A stretch of DNA of 50,385 bases from Chryseomicrobium aureum (GCF_016909155.1 NZ_JAFBFG010000023.1:1-50385), one strand, 5' to 3'. Numbered from the stretch's first letter, positions 1 through 7,100 are shown. Notes: generated by a model not told the origin, from the sequence alone. Numbers and translations are program-made.

Positions 1-57
1 CCTGAAAATATCGTATGATGAGGGGATTTTTTTGTCCATAGCTGAAAGCTCTCAGGA

Positions 58-78
58 ACCCCCTGCATTGCAGGGGGT
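58..78. promoter_or_regulatory. Near-perfect palindrome, possible CsoR/CstR-type operator
   Basis: ACCCCCTGCA and TGCAGGGGGT flank a single T, giving 10-base arms. On the minus strand it reads ATACCCCC...GGGGGT, which resembles the ACCCC/GGGGT half-sites of CsoR-family operators. It lies beyond the terminator of the metallo-beta-lactamase gene, so it would serve a gene to the left of the window. A plain structural hairpin is an equally fair reading. Confidence 0.3.
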
Positions 79-88
79 ATTCAGATTA

Positions 89-120
89 CAAAAAAGGGAG
101 AACCAAAAAAGAGGTTCTCC
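89..120 (-). terminator. Intrinsic terminator of the transposon-borne MBL/ArsR-rhodanese operon
   Basis: GGAGAACC (97-104) and GGTTCTCC (113-120) pair around an 8-base loop. On the minus strand the stem is followed by a T-run (89-95). It lies immediately after the stop codon of the MBL gene. Confidence 0.85.
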
Positions 121-126
121 ACATTA

Positions 127-855
127 TTATTTTCCTTGATTAGTTTTTCTCATCTCTTTAAAACCTTCTGGCTGTGGTGGTACGTTAGATGTCATAAAAT
201 CAACAAATTCCTTCTCGTTATCGAATTTCAATGCTTCATTGTGACGTTTTTCAAATCCAACGGTTGAAGAAGGCTTACCACTTAAACCACGTCCGCAAAC
301 TGAGCCTGAAAATGCTCCCGGAAACAATTCAATATGGTCTTCTAATTGAGTAATTTTTTGTATGCTTTGATACAAATCTTTTGCTCCTTCTTCAACAGAC
401 ACAGCCAATTCAGTTCTACCTGCATCTCCAACCATTAATGTGTGTCCTGTTAAGACAAACCAAGGTTCATCTGCTCTACGTTTATCCGAAACAACGATAG
501 AAATGTGTTCTGGCGTATGACCCGGCGTATGCAAGAATTTTAGTAGTGTATTTCCTGCTAATAGTTCATCCCCATCTTCAACAGGAGTAAATTCATAACT
601 TGTATCCGCTGAAGAATGAAGGACATATTTTGCACCTGTTTTTTCAGCTAATTTTCTTGCACCTGATACATGGTCAGCATGAAGGTGTGTATCAATAACA
701 TAAACAATATTCATGCCTAAATCTTGAGCTTCCTTTACATAAAAATCAACTTCATCTTCTAGTGGGTCTACTACTACCCCTTGAGATTGGCTTCCACAAC
801 CAAAGAAATATGATGCTGCTACTGGATTAGTGTGTAAATATTGGCGAAATAACAT
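127..855 (-). CDS. MBL-fold protein of the persulfide-dioxygenase-like group, atypical metal site
   Basis: A 242-residue metallo-beta-lactamase-fold protein. The core motif THLHADH is present (H57, H59, D61, H62), as is GHT (H113). However, the position of the bridging Asp, TGD in both rhodanese-MBL paralogues of this window, is TGH (H138). The final His, LPAH in the paralogues, is Ala (PGAFSGSVCGRG, A181). I recall TGHTLMVGD with PGA-GSVCGRGLSGKP as a recurring subgroup signature, so this is probably a subgroup trait, not damage. The C-terminus FKEMRKTNQGK resembles the paralogues' [11 protein letters not shown]. It follows the ArsR-rhodanese gene by 20 bases, in one operon, on the Tn3-family element. 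A role in thiol persulfide or sulfane-sulfur handling is inferred; the reaction is uncertain because of the altered site. Confidence 0.85.
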   Translation of the reverse strand: MLFRQYLHTNPVAASYFFGCGSQSQGVVVDPLEDEVDFYVKEAQDLGMNIVYVIDTHLHADHVSGARKLAEKTGAKYVLHSSADTSYEFTPVEDGDELLAGNTLLKFLHTPGHTPEHISIVVSDKRRADEPWFVLTGHTLMVGDAGRTELAVSVEEGAKDLYQSIQKITQLEDHIELFPGAFSGSVCGRGLSGKPSSTVGFEKRHNEALKFDNEKEFVDFMTSNVPPQPEGFKEMRKTNQGK

Positions 856-875
856 TTTTAAATTCCTCCTTAAAA

Positions 876-1529
876 TTAATGAATATATTCAGCTTGTTTC
901 CACTCATGAACACCTTCTTCCATACGATAAGCTTCGTATCCAAGGGAGTTTAATGTTTCAACAGCTTGTGTGGCAAAAGCACAATATGGTCCGCGACAAT
1001 AAGCAATGATTTTTTTATTTTTTGGAAGAGAAGAAATATGTTCTTCCAAGTCTAGAACAGGCATCGATAGTGCTCCCGTAATATGTTGGCTTTTATATTC
1101 ATCTTCTGGTCTAACATCGATTAGAACAGCCTCACCATTTTGTATTTCTTCCAACATATCTTTAAGTTGCACTATTTTAATCTTTTCATTTCTTTCTATA
1201 TAGTCTTTTCTTACGTGTGTAATATCGCTAAACTGCATTTCAGCTAAATTTTTAACTGAACGCAAAAGTTTGACTACGTTATCATCTGCTAAAGAGTAGT
1301 AGACAAAGTTTTTGTCCTTGCTAAATTTAACTAATTTAGCTTCTAGCAGTGACTGAAGATGTTTTGACGTATTGGCTACAGACATTTTTGCTTCTTTAGA
1401 TAATCGCTCCACTGTTTTGGGTCCTTGAGATAAATAATCTAATAACTCAAAGCGCTTTGGACTAGAGAGAGCTTTACTAATTCGAGTGAATTGACTGTAT
1501 ACAAGGTCTTTAAATTCTCTAGACTCCAA
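876..1529 (-). CDS. ArsR-family repressor fused to a rhodanese domain
   Basis: 217 residues. Residues about 10-95 form a winged-helix ArsR domain (FELLDYLSQGP...SVANTSKHLQSLLEAKLV). Residues about 120-215 form a rhodanese domain with IDVRPEDEY and the active loop CRGPYCAFA (C178, second Cys C183). Fusions of this kind are taken to couple DNA binding to a persulfide or sulfane-sulfur signal on the catalytic Cys; that sensing role is inferred here. The start is TTG at 1529, placed by GAGGTGATG just upstream. First gene of a two-gene operon with the MBL protein. A palindrome and a SigA-like promoter lie directly upstream, so it is probably autoregulated. Confidence 0.9.
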   Translation of the reverse strand: MESREFKDLVYSQFTRISKALSSPKRFELLDYLSQGPKTVERLSKEAKMSVANTSKHLQSLLEAKLVKFSKDKNFVYYSLADDNVVKLLRSVKNLAEMQFSDITHVRKDYIERNEKIKIVQLKDMLEEIQNGEAVLIDVRPEDEYKSQHITGALSMPVLDLEEHISSLPKNKKIIAYCRGPYCAFATQAVETLNSLGYEAYRMEEGVHEWKQAEYIH

Positions 1530-1546
1530 ATCATCACCTCTAATCT

Positions 1547-1574
1547 ATTCAACTAATTGATTGAATAGTTGAAT
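1547..1574. promoter_or_regulatory. Inverted repeat, likely operator of the ArsR-rhodanese repressor
   Basis: Perfect 9-base arms ATTCAACTA (1547-1555) and TAGTTGAAT (1566-1574) are separated by 10 bases. The repeat sits between the -10 element and the ribosome-binding site of the ArsR-rhodanese gene and touches the -10. The placement suits steric repression. Confidence 0.6.
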
Positions 1575-1601
1575 TGTACAATATATAATTTGATTTGTAA
1601 A
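1573..1601 (-). promoter_or_regulatory. SigA-like promoter of the ArsR-rhodanese/MBL operon
   Basis: On the minus strand, -35 TTTACA (1596-1601), a 17-base spacer and -10 TACAAT (1573-1578). Transcription would run into the operator palindrome and then the ArsR-rhodanese gene. Confidence 0.6.
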
Positions 1602-1824
1602 GTGGTTCGCTAAATTGAAGAATACAGGTGATAAAAATTAGATATATTTTATTATTCACAAAGAGGAGAAAAAAATGAGGTATAGAGTGTCTGATTTACC
1701 TAATCAGGGAATGTGGAGTAATTTATTTGACCAAATTTTCATGTTGCAAACATTGGAATTAACGACCGACATTGAAAACTACTTCGATATTAGTTGTGGA
1801 TATGGAACATTAACAAGCCAAATG

Positions 1825-1864
1825 AAAAAATCGGTTCCTAAACGTTGTAAGGAACCGATTTTTT
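1825..1864 (+). terminator. Intrinsic terminator inside the transposon end
   Basis: AAAAAATCGGTTCC (1825-1838) pairs perfectly with GGAACCGATTTTTT (1851-1864) around a 12-base loop. It carries both an A-run and a T-run, so it can work in either direction. It interrupts the methyltransferase fragment. Confidence 0.8.
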
Positions 1865-1875
1865 CTATACTTTTG

Positions 1876-1913
1876 CTTAACGTTGTAAATCCGCATTTTC
1901 CTGACGGTACCCC
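1876..1913 (-). mobile_element. Tn3-family transposon terminal inverted repeat (right end)
   Basis: Read on the minus strand, the 38 bases begin GGGGTACCGTCAGG and end CAACGTTAAG. Tn3-family terminal repeats are typically 38 bases, start GGGG and end TAAG. The GGGG side faces right, so the element lies to the left (1-1913) and the chromosome starts at 1914. The adjoining TATTA (1914-1918) would be one copy of a 5-base target duplication. The transposase, resolvase and left repeat are outside the window. Confidence 0.75.
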
Positions 1914-2020
1914 TATTAAAAAGGTTAAAGAAACCATTTTTAAGTTCTATATTGCTAATACCCTGTTTGAATAAGCCCAATCTTATTTCTGACCTCTTCT
2001 TTCTGAGTATTGCAAGACAA

Positions 2021-2049
2021 TAAAAAGGAAGCAGCGACTAGCTGCCTCC
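2021..2049 (-). terminator. Intrinsic terminator after the tauE-like gene
   Basis: Minus-strand stem GGAGGCAGC / GCTGCTTCC with a 5-base loop, followed by TTTTTA. It ends the sulfane-sulfur operon 27 bases after the tauE stop codon. Confidence 0.85.
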
Positions 2050-2075
2050 TTGCTGTGTCCAATTTATGATTTTTT

Positions 2076-2852
2076 TTACAAGATCTCTGTCCAGATTTTG
2101 ATGGCTGTCCCTAAAATCAACAGCGCTAAAATCCATTGGAGATATTTCGTATTCATCTTTTGACCCAGCTTGGCACCAAGCGGGGCTGCCAAAATACTAG
2201 CGACGATCATGACCGCTGCGGGACCGTAAAGAATCTGATCAGTAACAATTTTTCCAACTGTCGAACCGATTGACGAAATGAACGTAATCGCCAGTGAAGT
2301 CGCAATGGTCATCCGCGTTGGAATCTTCAAGACGACCAGCATAATTGGCACAAGGATAAAGGCACCTGCTGCACCGACAATACCTGCCGCAATCCCGACG
2401 ATGAACGCCAGTCCGGCAGCCAGCCATTTATTGAATGTCACTTGGTCGGTCGGAATATCGTCGACTCCTTTTTTTGGAAGGAACATCATAACTACAGCGA
2501 TTGTTGCCAAAATAGCATAGACGATGTTGATCGCCTGTTCTGACATCAGCGTCGAACCGTAGCCCCCGATAAAACTGCCGACCAGGATGGCACCGCCCAT
2601 ATAAGCGATCAGTGTTTTATTCAGATAGCCGCTGCCGCGGTAGGCCCATACACCTGCGATGGTGGCGAAGAACACCTGAATGGCACTGATGCCGGATACT
2701 TCATGAGCGCTGAATGCCGTATAGCCGAGTATGACCGGAATATAAAGCAGCATCGGGTATTTGATGATCGAGCCACCGATTCCGACCATTCCGGAGATGA
2801 AGGAACCGATGAAGCCGATCAGGAATATGATGATAATAAAATCAAAACTCAT
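2076..2852 (-). CDS. yrkJ: TauE/SafE-family sulfite or sulfonate exporter
   Basis: A 258-residue integral membrane protein with eight or so hydrophobic segments and the internally repeated TauE/SafE (DUF81) architecture: [21 protein letters not shown] near the N-terminus and [20 protein letters not shown] in the second half. Family members export sulfite, sulfoacetate or related anions. Here the likely role is removal of sulfite or thiosulfate made by the persulfide dioxygenases upstream. Last gene of the CstR-controlled operon, after tusA, with a hairpin between them (2877-2903). Matches the order of B. subtilis yrkJ after yrkI. The exact substrate is inferred. Confidence 0.9.
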   Translation of the reverse strand: MSFDFIIIIFLIGFIGSFISGMVGIGGSIIKYPMLLYIPVILGYTAFSAHEVSGISAIQVFFATIAGVWAYRGSGYLNKTLIAYMGGAILVGSFIGGYGSTLMSEQAINIVYAILATIAVVMMFLPKKGVDDIPTDQVTFNKWLAAGLAFIVGIAAGIVGAAGAFILVPIMLVVLKIPTRMTIATSLAITFISSIGSTVGKIVTDQILYGPAAVMIVASILAAPLGAKLGQKMNTKYLQWILALLILGTAIKIWTEIL

Positions 2853-2876
2853 CTTTTGTCACCTCTTCCAAAAGCG

Positions 2877-2903
2877 AAAAGGGTATCATGGCGATACCCT
2901 TTT
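2877..2903. terminator. Hairpin between tusA and tauE, possible attenuator or weak terminator
   Basis: AAAAGGGTATC (2877-2887) and GATACCCTTTT (2893-2903) pair perfectly around a 5-base loop. It starts 8 bases after the tusA stop and precedes tauE by about 25 bases. It has T-runs on both sides, so it could lower tauE expression relative to upstream genes. Confidence 0.6.
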
Positions 2904-2910
2904 ACAACTC

Positions 2911-3141
2911 TTAGCCTTTCTTGATCCAGAATTTAAGGACGCCGTCTTCTTCTTGTGTATCCAACAATTCATGGCCGCCTGATTTTGCCCATGCAGTCAT
3001 ATCAGCTTTTGCACCTTTATCTGTCGCAAGAATTTCCAGGATCTGTCCGGATTCAAGCTCTTTCATTTCTTTTCTTGTTTTCACGATCGGCATTGGGCAT
3101 GCCAGGCCTTTTGCATCTAATACTTTATCTGCGTTCAACAA
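2911..3141 (-). CDS. yrkI: TusA/SirA-like sulfur carrier protein
   Basis: A 76-residue TusA-fold protein with the N-terminal signature LDAKGLACPMPIVKTRK. C15 of the CPMP motif would carry the persulfide. TusA-type proteins relay sulfane sulfur between rhodaneses, DsrE-like proteins and acceptors. The N-terminus is almost the same as the TusA half of the TusA-rhodanese fusion at 4800-5369, which suggests duplication. It lies between the rhodanese-MBL gene and tauE in one operon. Confidence 0.92.
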   Translation of the reverse strand: MLNADKVLDAKGLACPMPIVKTRKEMKELESGQILEILATDKGAKADMTAWAKSGGHELLDTQEEDGVLKFWIKKG

Positions 3142-3194
3142 AATCTCTCCTTTTGGGTTTGTATTGTTTTAATTTCAATAAAAATATCTTTTAC

Positions 3195-4322
3195 TTACCG
3201 AACCGCACAACGGTTTGGTCCAATTTCCATTTCACGCTGAACTTCTTCGTCAGGCGTGATTTTGCCCATATTGGTCTTACGGATGTCCTCATAAGCATTC
3301 GGCTGCGGCGGCAGGTTTTTCGTTACCATGTCGCGGAACTCCTGCTCATCTTCGATATTCAATCCGTGGTTTTCTTTGAAAAGGTCGCTTAGTTTTTTTG
3401 CGACGCTTCCGTCCGTGTTCAGCTCCTCCATGATCATGAAGTGAGCCGGTAAAACAATCAGCTCATCCGCCAATTCTGCATAACGGCTGTAAAGCGATTC
3501 ACGCAGGTCGCCGACCCAATCTTCTGCAAGGCCTGCAAGGTCAGGACGTCCGATGGAATCGATGAACAGGATATCGCCTGTCATCAAGTACTGATCATCT
3601 ACGATAAATGATGTCGAACCGATTGTATGCCCCGGCGAGTATAATGCTTCAATTTCAATTTTTGATTCGCCTAATGCCACTTCAAGGCCATTGACCAATT
3701 CCGCATAATCGAATACCACTTCTTCAGCGTCAGCCGGCGGCAGGTAATACGTTGCGCCTGTTGCTTCAGCGATTTGGCGTCCTCCGGAAATGTGGTCTGC
3801 GTGCAAGTGTGTATCGAATACGTGCTTGATCTTAGCACCTTTTTCCTGCGCGAAATCCAAGAAGATATCAGTCATGCGTGTTGCATCGATAATAGCGGCT
3901 TCACCGTCTGAGATGGCCATGTAAGAAAGGCAGCCTTTTCCGATGCGAACAAATTGATACAATTCCCCGCCATTTTTCAAATCGCCGACTTTCACTGGTT
4001 CCAGGTGTTCACTCCACGCTTTCATGCCGCCTTCAAGGTACGCCGCGTCGACGCCTTCTTCATCCAGCATTTCAGCTACCATCACAGAAGATCCTTCTTT
4101 CGCGCAAACGACAAGAATGTCTCTGTCTTTCGGAAGTTCTGAAACCACTTCTTCGACACCGTCCAATAAATCAAAATAAGGTGTATTCAGATACTGAATG
4201 TTACCGCCTTCGATTTTCCAGTCGGCGAAAGCGTCGCCGTTGCGTACATCAAGGATAAATAAAGGCTGGTTATCGATTACTTTACGTGCTACTTCTTTTG
4301 CGGTCATTGCTTTTACAGTCAA
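3195..4322 (-). CDS. yrkH: Rhodanese-MBL fusion, CstB/YrkH-like persulfide dioxygenase
   Basis: 375 residues. An N-terminal rhodanese domain (about 8-110, loop Cys C73 in VCAKEGSS) is followed by a metallo-beta-lactamase domain (about 120-375). The MBL domain has H172, H174, D176 and H177 (THLHADH), H232 (GHT), D250 (TGD) and H294 (LPAH), a full ETHE1/CstB-type iron site, plus GRPDL. Expected to oxidise thiol persulfide to sulfite or thiosulfate. Start chosen at TTG 4322 because GGAGG lies 8 bases before it. An ATG 15 bases upstream overlaps that site and has none of its own. The resulting start [11 protein letters not shown] aligns with the paralogue at 7179-8297 (MTVKSVSPKKV). Domain order differs from staphylococcal CstB, which begins with the MBL domain. 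Confidence 0.92.
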   Translation of the reverse strand: MTVKAMTAKEVARKVIDNQPLFILDVRNGDAFADWKIEGGNIQYLNTPYFDLLDGVEEVVSELPKDRDILVVCAKEGSSVMVAEMLDEEGVDAAYLEGGMKAWSEHLEPVKVGDLKNGGELYQFVRIGKGCLSYMAISDGEAAIIDATRMTDIFLDFAQEKGAKIKHVFDTHLHADHISGGRQIAEATGATYYLPPADAEEVVFDYAELVNGLEVALGESKIEIEALYSPGHTIGSTSFIVDDQYLMTGDILFIDSIGRPDLAGLAEDWVGDLRESLYSRYAELADELIVLPAHFMIMEELNTDGSVAKKLSDLFKENHGLNIEDEQEFRDMVTKNLPPQPNAYEDIRKTNMGKITPDEEVQREMEIGPNRCAVR

Positions 4323-4366
4323 TTTAAATACCTCCATCCGTATATTCTCGTTGAGTTTTTACGAGA

Positions 4367-4762
4367 TTAAAATGTTAATGTAACGTCTGCGTCTTTTGCG
4401 AATTCAAGGAATGTGACCGCTCCGCCAACATCAATGCCATCGACGAAAGCTTCTTTCTCAAGGCCGAATAAATCCATTGTCATTTGGCAGCCGATGAATT
4501 TCACGTTAAGTTCCTGCGCCATTTCAACCAGTTCCGGGATTGCCGGTACATTTCCTTTTGCGAATCCTTCAGCAATCTGTTCCTTGCCTTCAGGAAGCGG
4601 CAATTGGCCATATGCTTCTTTATTGATCAAGTTCAATCCTTCGAATGTAAAGAAGATGGCCACTTCGTGATCACTTGCCGCTGCTGCTGTTGCGATATTA
4701 TATACTTTATAAGCATCGAATAATGTTCCGTTTGATGCGATAATTGCTGTTTTTCCTGCCAC
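4367..4762 (-). CDS. DsrE/DsrF-like sulfur-relay protein (short form)
   Basis: 131 residues of the DsrE/DsrF/DrsH-like fold, with AIIASNGTLFDAYKVYNIATAAAA at the N-terminus and FIGCQMTMDLFGL near residue 90, where the Cys is the likely sulfur carrier. Such proteins accept and pass persulfide with TusA and rhodaneses. GTG start at 4762, set by GGAGGAATTCCAA. Lies between the TusA-rhodanese fusion and the rhodanese-MBL gene. A second, longer DsrE-like protein is at 6118-6597. Confidence 0.88.
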   Translation of the reverse strand: MAGKTAIIASNGTLFDAYKVYNIATAAAASDHEVAIFFTFEGLNLINKEAYGQLPLPEGKEQIAEGFAKGNVPAIPELVEMAQELNVKFIGCQMTMDLFGLEKEAFVDGIDVGGAVTFLEFAKDADVTLTF

Positions 4763-4799
4763 TTGGAATTCCTCCCGGTAATTTGTATTTTAAAATTGC

Positions 4800-5369
4800 T
4801 TACGCGTTGTTTTGTTCAGTTGCGCCGTCCCACTGCGTCATGCCTTCGACAGCATTTTTTACACGTGTGAATCCTTTGTCAGCCAATTGTTTCGCTGCGA
4901 AATCACTGCGGTTGCCGGTGCGGCAGATGACGATCACTTCTTTTTCTGCGTCAAGTTCTCCACTGCGTTTTTCCAGTTCGCCAAGCGGAATGGAAACTGC
5001 GCCTTCGATGTGGCCAAATGCATATTCCGCCGGTTCGCGGACATCGAGTACGATGACATCCTCACGATTTAACTCCTGTTTCAATTCAGCGTTCGTTACG
5101 GTATGCGGGAAACGGATTTCCTCTTTTTCTTCCGACTGGTCCGCTTTGCGCAAATAATGCTTCAGCACATCGCCTTCCTCGGATGAACCAAGATATTGGT
5201 TGCCGCTGCTTTTTGCCCAGGCTTTCAGATCAGCAAGCGATCCTTTATCTGTTGCCTGCACTTCGATGACCTGTCCGGGTTCCATCTCATTCATCGCTTT
5301 TTTCGTGCGCACGATCGGCATCGGGCAAGCAAGCCCTTTTGCATCCAGTAATTTATCTGTTTGTATCAT
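4800..5369 (-). CDS. yrkF: TusA-rhodanese fusion sulfurtransferase
   Basis: 189 residues. A TusA domain (1-75, C15 in LACPMPIV) is joined by a charged linker (SEEKEE) to a rhodanese domain (about 88-185, active loop CRTGNRS, C149). A persulfide could pass between the two cysteines within one chain. Start taken as ATG 5369, which follows GGGAGGAATTTTG; an in-frame extension of five codons has no ribosome site. First gene of the transcription unit behind the CstR operator at 5385-5402. Confidence 0.92.
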   Translation of the reverse strand: MIQTDKLLDAKGLACPMPIVRTKKAMNEMEPGQVIEVQATDKGSLADLKAWAKSSGNQYLGSSEEGDVLKHYLRKADQSEEKEEIRFPHTVTNAELKQELNREDVIVLDVREPAEYAFGHIEGAVSIPLGELEKRSGELDAEKEVIVICRTGNRSDFAAKQLADKGFTRVKNAVEGMTQWDGATEQNNA

Positions 5370-5384
5370 CAAAATTCCTCCCAA

Positions 5385-5402
5385 TTTACCCTATGGGGTA
5401 TA
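5385..5402 (-). promoter_or_regulatory. CstR operator before the yrkF-dsrE-yrkH-tusA-tauE unit
   Basis: Minus strand TATACCCC-ATA-GGGTAAA, with 14 of 15 non-spacer bases matching the pattern TATACCCC-N3-GGGTATA shared with the other sites here. It lies 16 bases upstream of the yrkF start. I see no convincing -35/-10 pair in this 54-base gap. Confidence 0.75.
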
Positions 5403-5423
5403 TTTTCATTTAAAAAAATTTAC

Positions 5424-5720
5424 TTATTCAGTCGGTCCGTCCCAGTCCAGCATGCCGCCTTGCATATTGATAACGTTGTAGCCTTTAGCTGCAAGCAGTT
5501 CTGATGCCATTCCGCTACGGCTTCCTGAACGGCATACCATGATGTGTTCTTTCGATTTATCAATATCCTGCAAACGGAACTCGATAAGCCCTAAAGGAAT
5601 ATTTACTGCACCTGGAATTTTACCAGCTTTCACTTCTTCAGTTTCCCGTACATCAATGATTGAAACATCTTTATTGTTATTCATATATTCTTGTACTTCT
5701 TGCGCAGTCATTGTTTTCAT
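5424..5720 (-). CDS. Single-domain rhodanese
   Basis: 98 residues forming one rhodanese domain, with IIDVRETEEVKAGKIPGA and the catalytic loop CRSGSRS (C63). It would transfer sulfane sulfur from thiosulfate or persulfide to thiol acceptors in the cytoplasm. No signal or membrane segment. It follows the membrane-anchored rhodanese by 19 bases and ends the unit that starts with the longer DsrE-like gene. Confidence 0.92.
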   Translation of the reverse strand: MKTMTAQEVQEYMNNNKDVSIIDVRETEEVKAGKIPGAVNIPLGLIEFRLQDIDKSKEHIMVCRSGSRSGMASELLAAKGYNVINMQGGMLDWDGPTE

Positions 5721-5739
5721 TCGTTATTCCTCCTTAAAA

Positions 5740-6105
5740 TTAGGCGCGGTAGCTTCCCATGCCGCCTTTTACATTGATTACATCGGTAAAACCATTTTTG
5801 TTAAGGATTGAAGCAGCTTTGCTGCTTCGCTTACCGCTTTGGCAAATAACATAGGTTTCTTTGTTTGCGTCGAGTTCACTTACTCGCCCAGGCAATTCAT
5901 TCAATGGAATGTTCTTGAATTCCTTGATGCGGTTTGCCTTAAACTCTCCAGGCGTCCGTACATCAATGAATTGTTTATCTTTTTTCTTCAATTGAGATTT
6001 CAGCTCGTCAGTGGAAATGGATTTTGCACCTTTTGCCGTCGACATGGCGCGGTAACCGATAAATACGATTACTGCTCCGATTAAAACGATTAACCAAGTA
6101 TCCAT
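5740..6105 (-). CDS. Membrane-anchored rhodanese
   Basis: 121 residues. Residues 4-18 (WLIVLIGAVIVFIGY) form one transmembrane helix. The rest is a rhodanese domain with FIDVRTPGEF and the active loop CQSGKRS (C88). By the positive-inside rule the basic residues after the helix suggest the enzyme domain faces the cytoplasm, at the membrane. It could take sulfur from a membrane quinone-linked donor, though no Sqr is present in this window. Middle gene of dsrE-rhodanese-rhodanese. Confidence 0.9.
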   Translation of the reverse strand: MDTWLIVLIGAVIVFIGYRAMSTAKGAKSISTDELKSQLKKKDKQFIDVRTPGEFKANRIKEFKNIPLNELPGRVSELDANKETYVICQSGKRSSKAASILNKNGFTDVINVKGGMGSYRA

Positions 6106-6117
6106 GTTTTCCCTCTA

Positions 6118-6597
6118 TTAGATGAACAAGTTTACATTGCCGTCTTCAGCATCCGCCAGATAAGCAGCTACACCTGCGTACGTAACATCTTCTAGCAATT
6201 CTTCCTGTTTCAATCCAAGAAGATCCATGGTCATCGTACATGCGACCAGATTAATTTCCTGTTCCTGTGCCATCTCGATCAATTGTGGCATCGTCATAGC
6301 ATTGTGCTTGTTGATGACTTGTTTGATCATTTTCGGGCCCATACCGCCCATATTCATATTGGATAAGCCCATTTTGTCTGCGCCGCGTGGCATCATTTTG
6401 GCAAATTGCCGTTCCAAGAACGTTTTCTTCACTGTCGGCGGATTGTCTTTTCTCAGTGCATTCAATCCCCAAAAGGTGTGGAAAATGGTTACTTTATGAT
6501 CATAGGCAGCTGCCCCGTTTGCAATGATGTAAGCCGCCATCGCTTTGTCATAATCTCCGCTGAATAAGATGATGTTCGTTGTCTTTGTCTGTTCCAT
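6118..6597 (-). CDS. yrkE: DsrE/DsrF/DrsH-like sulfur-relay protein (YrkE-like)
   Basis: 159 residues of the DsrE-like fold: IILFSGDYDKAMAAYIIANGAAAYDHKVTIFHTFWG at the start and LVACTMTMDLLGL near residue 115, with the Cys as the presumed persulfide carrier. The central insert rich in Met and Gly (GLSNMNMGGMGPKM) is typical of the longer YrkE-like form. First gene of a three-gene unit behind its own CstR operator and promoter (6617-6646). Confidence 0.9.
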   Translation of the reverse strand: MEQTKTTNIILFSGDYDKAMAAYIIANGAAAYDHKVTIFHTFWGLNALRKDNPPTVKKTFLERQFAKMMPRGADKMGLSNMNMGGMGPKMIKQVINKHNAMTMPQLIEMAQEQEINLVACTMTMDLLGLKQEELLEDVTYAGVAAYLADAEDGNVNLFI

Positions 6598-6616
6598 TTG
6601 TTTGTTTCCCCCTACA

Positions 6617-6646
6617 AATATACCCCAGCGGGTATATAAAAGTCAA
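6617..6646 (-). promoter_or_regulatory. Promoter with CstR operator before the yrkE-rhodanese-rhodanese unit
   Basis: On the minus strand, -35 TTGACT (6641-6646), an 18-base spacer and -10 TATATT (6617-6622). The palindrome TATACCCC-AGC-GGGTATA (6619-6636, read on the plus strand) fills the spacer, so bound repressor would exclude RNA polymerase. Confidence 0.75.
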
Positions 6647-6712
6647 AATAAAAAATTCACCGGCTTAAGCGACAAGAAAATAAATACCTACAGAGGTATG
6701 TTAACATCTGAG

Positions 6713-6749
6713 AAAAAATTCGTCAACCCTTCCGTTTGACGAATTTTCT
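6713..6749 (-). terminator. Intrinsic terminator of cstR
   Basis: Minus-strand stem AAAATTCGTCAA / TTGACGAATTTT with a 7-8 base loop and T-run, starting at the cstR stop codon. It separates cstR from the yrkE unit. Confidence 0.85.
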
Positions 6750-7009
6750 TATCGGCTTTTCACAAGCAGACTGACTGCGTCTTTTACAAGATTATCTGTG
6801 CTTTCCCCTTTTTCAAGGCTTTCACGTACACATTGCTCCAGGTTTTCGCTGACGATTACGCCGATTGCGCGATCCACTGCACTTCTGACAGCGGACAATT
6901 GCGTAACGACATCACGGCAGTCATCGTTTTCATCTACCATACGGATCACACCTTTTAACTGGCCTTCAATTCGCTTTAAGCGATTCTGGACTTGTTTATC
7001 GTATTCCAT
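6749..7009 (-). CDS. cstR: CstR, persulfide-sensing CsoR-family repressor
   Basis: 86 residues, an all-helical CsoR/RcnR-family protein. The sensing cysteines fall at C31 and C60, the numbering known for staphylococcal CstR. The Cu(I)-ligand His of true CsoR is Asn here (N56, SENLEQC), so a sulfur sensor is far more likely than a copper sensor. CstR-type proteins form disulfide, trisulfide or tetrasulfide links between the two cysteines on exposure to persulfide and leave the DNA. Monocistronic, with a terminator at its stop codon and an operator inside its own promoter, so autoregulated. Four matching operators lie within 3 kb. Confidence 0.93.
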   Translation of the reverse strand: MEYDKQVQNRLKRIEGQLKGVIRMVDENDDCRDVVTQLSAVRSAVDRAIGVIVSENLEQCVRESLEKGESTDNLVKDAVSLLVKSR

Positions 7010-7054
7010 CTTTGCTTGCCTCCTTGTTGAACTCTTTATTAATACTATAACCCT

Positions 7055-7083
7055 ATTATATACCCCTTAGGGTATAATTTCAA
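7055..7083 (-). promoter_or_regulatory. cstR promoter with CstR operator in the spacer
   Basis: On the minus strand, -35 TTGAAA (7078-7083), exactly 17 bases, then -10 TATAAT (7055-7060). The perfect palindrome TATACCCC-TTA-GGGTATA (7059-7076, plus strand) occupies the spacer. Confidence 0.85.
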
Positions 7084-7100
7084 GTGATTGAACTGAGGAT

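Larger units (their letters stand above)
1675..1974 (+). pseudogene. Truncated SAM-dependent methyltransferase, 5' fragment
   Basis: An open frame of 99 codons with a good AGGAG site. Only the first ~48 residues look like a protein family: MRYRVSDLPNQGMW...ELTTDIENYFDISCGYGT, which matches the N-terminus and SAM-binding motif I of class I methyltransferases. From about residue 50 the frame runs through a terminator hairpin (1825-1864) and then the Tn3-family terminal repeat, so the rest is fortuitous. Plausibly a cargo gene cut off when this end of the transposon formed. No active product is expected. Confidence 0.65.

Noticed and set aside
2955-3392. Plus-strand frame of 145 codons across tusA and the rhodanese-MBL end
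   Set aside because: Cys- and Phe-rich composition typical of antisense shadows, and it spans two well-supported minus-strand genes.
6684-6699. Fifth CstR operator ATACCT-ACAG-AGGTAT
   Set aside because: It has the palindrome shape but lacks the CCCC/GGG core of the other four sites and has a different spacer length.
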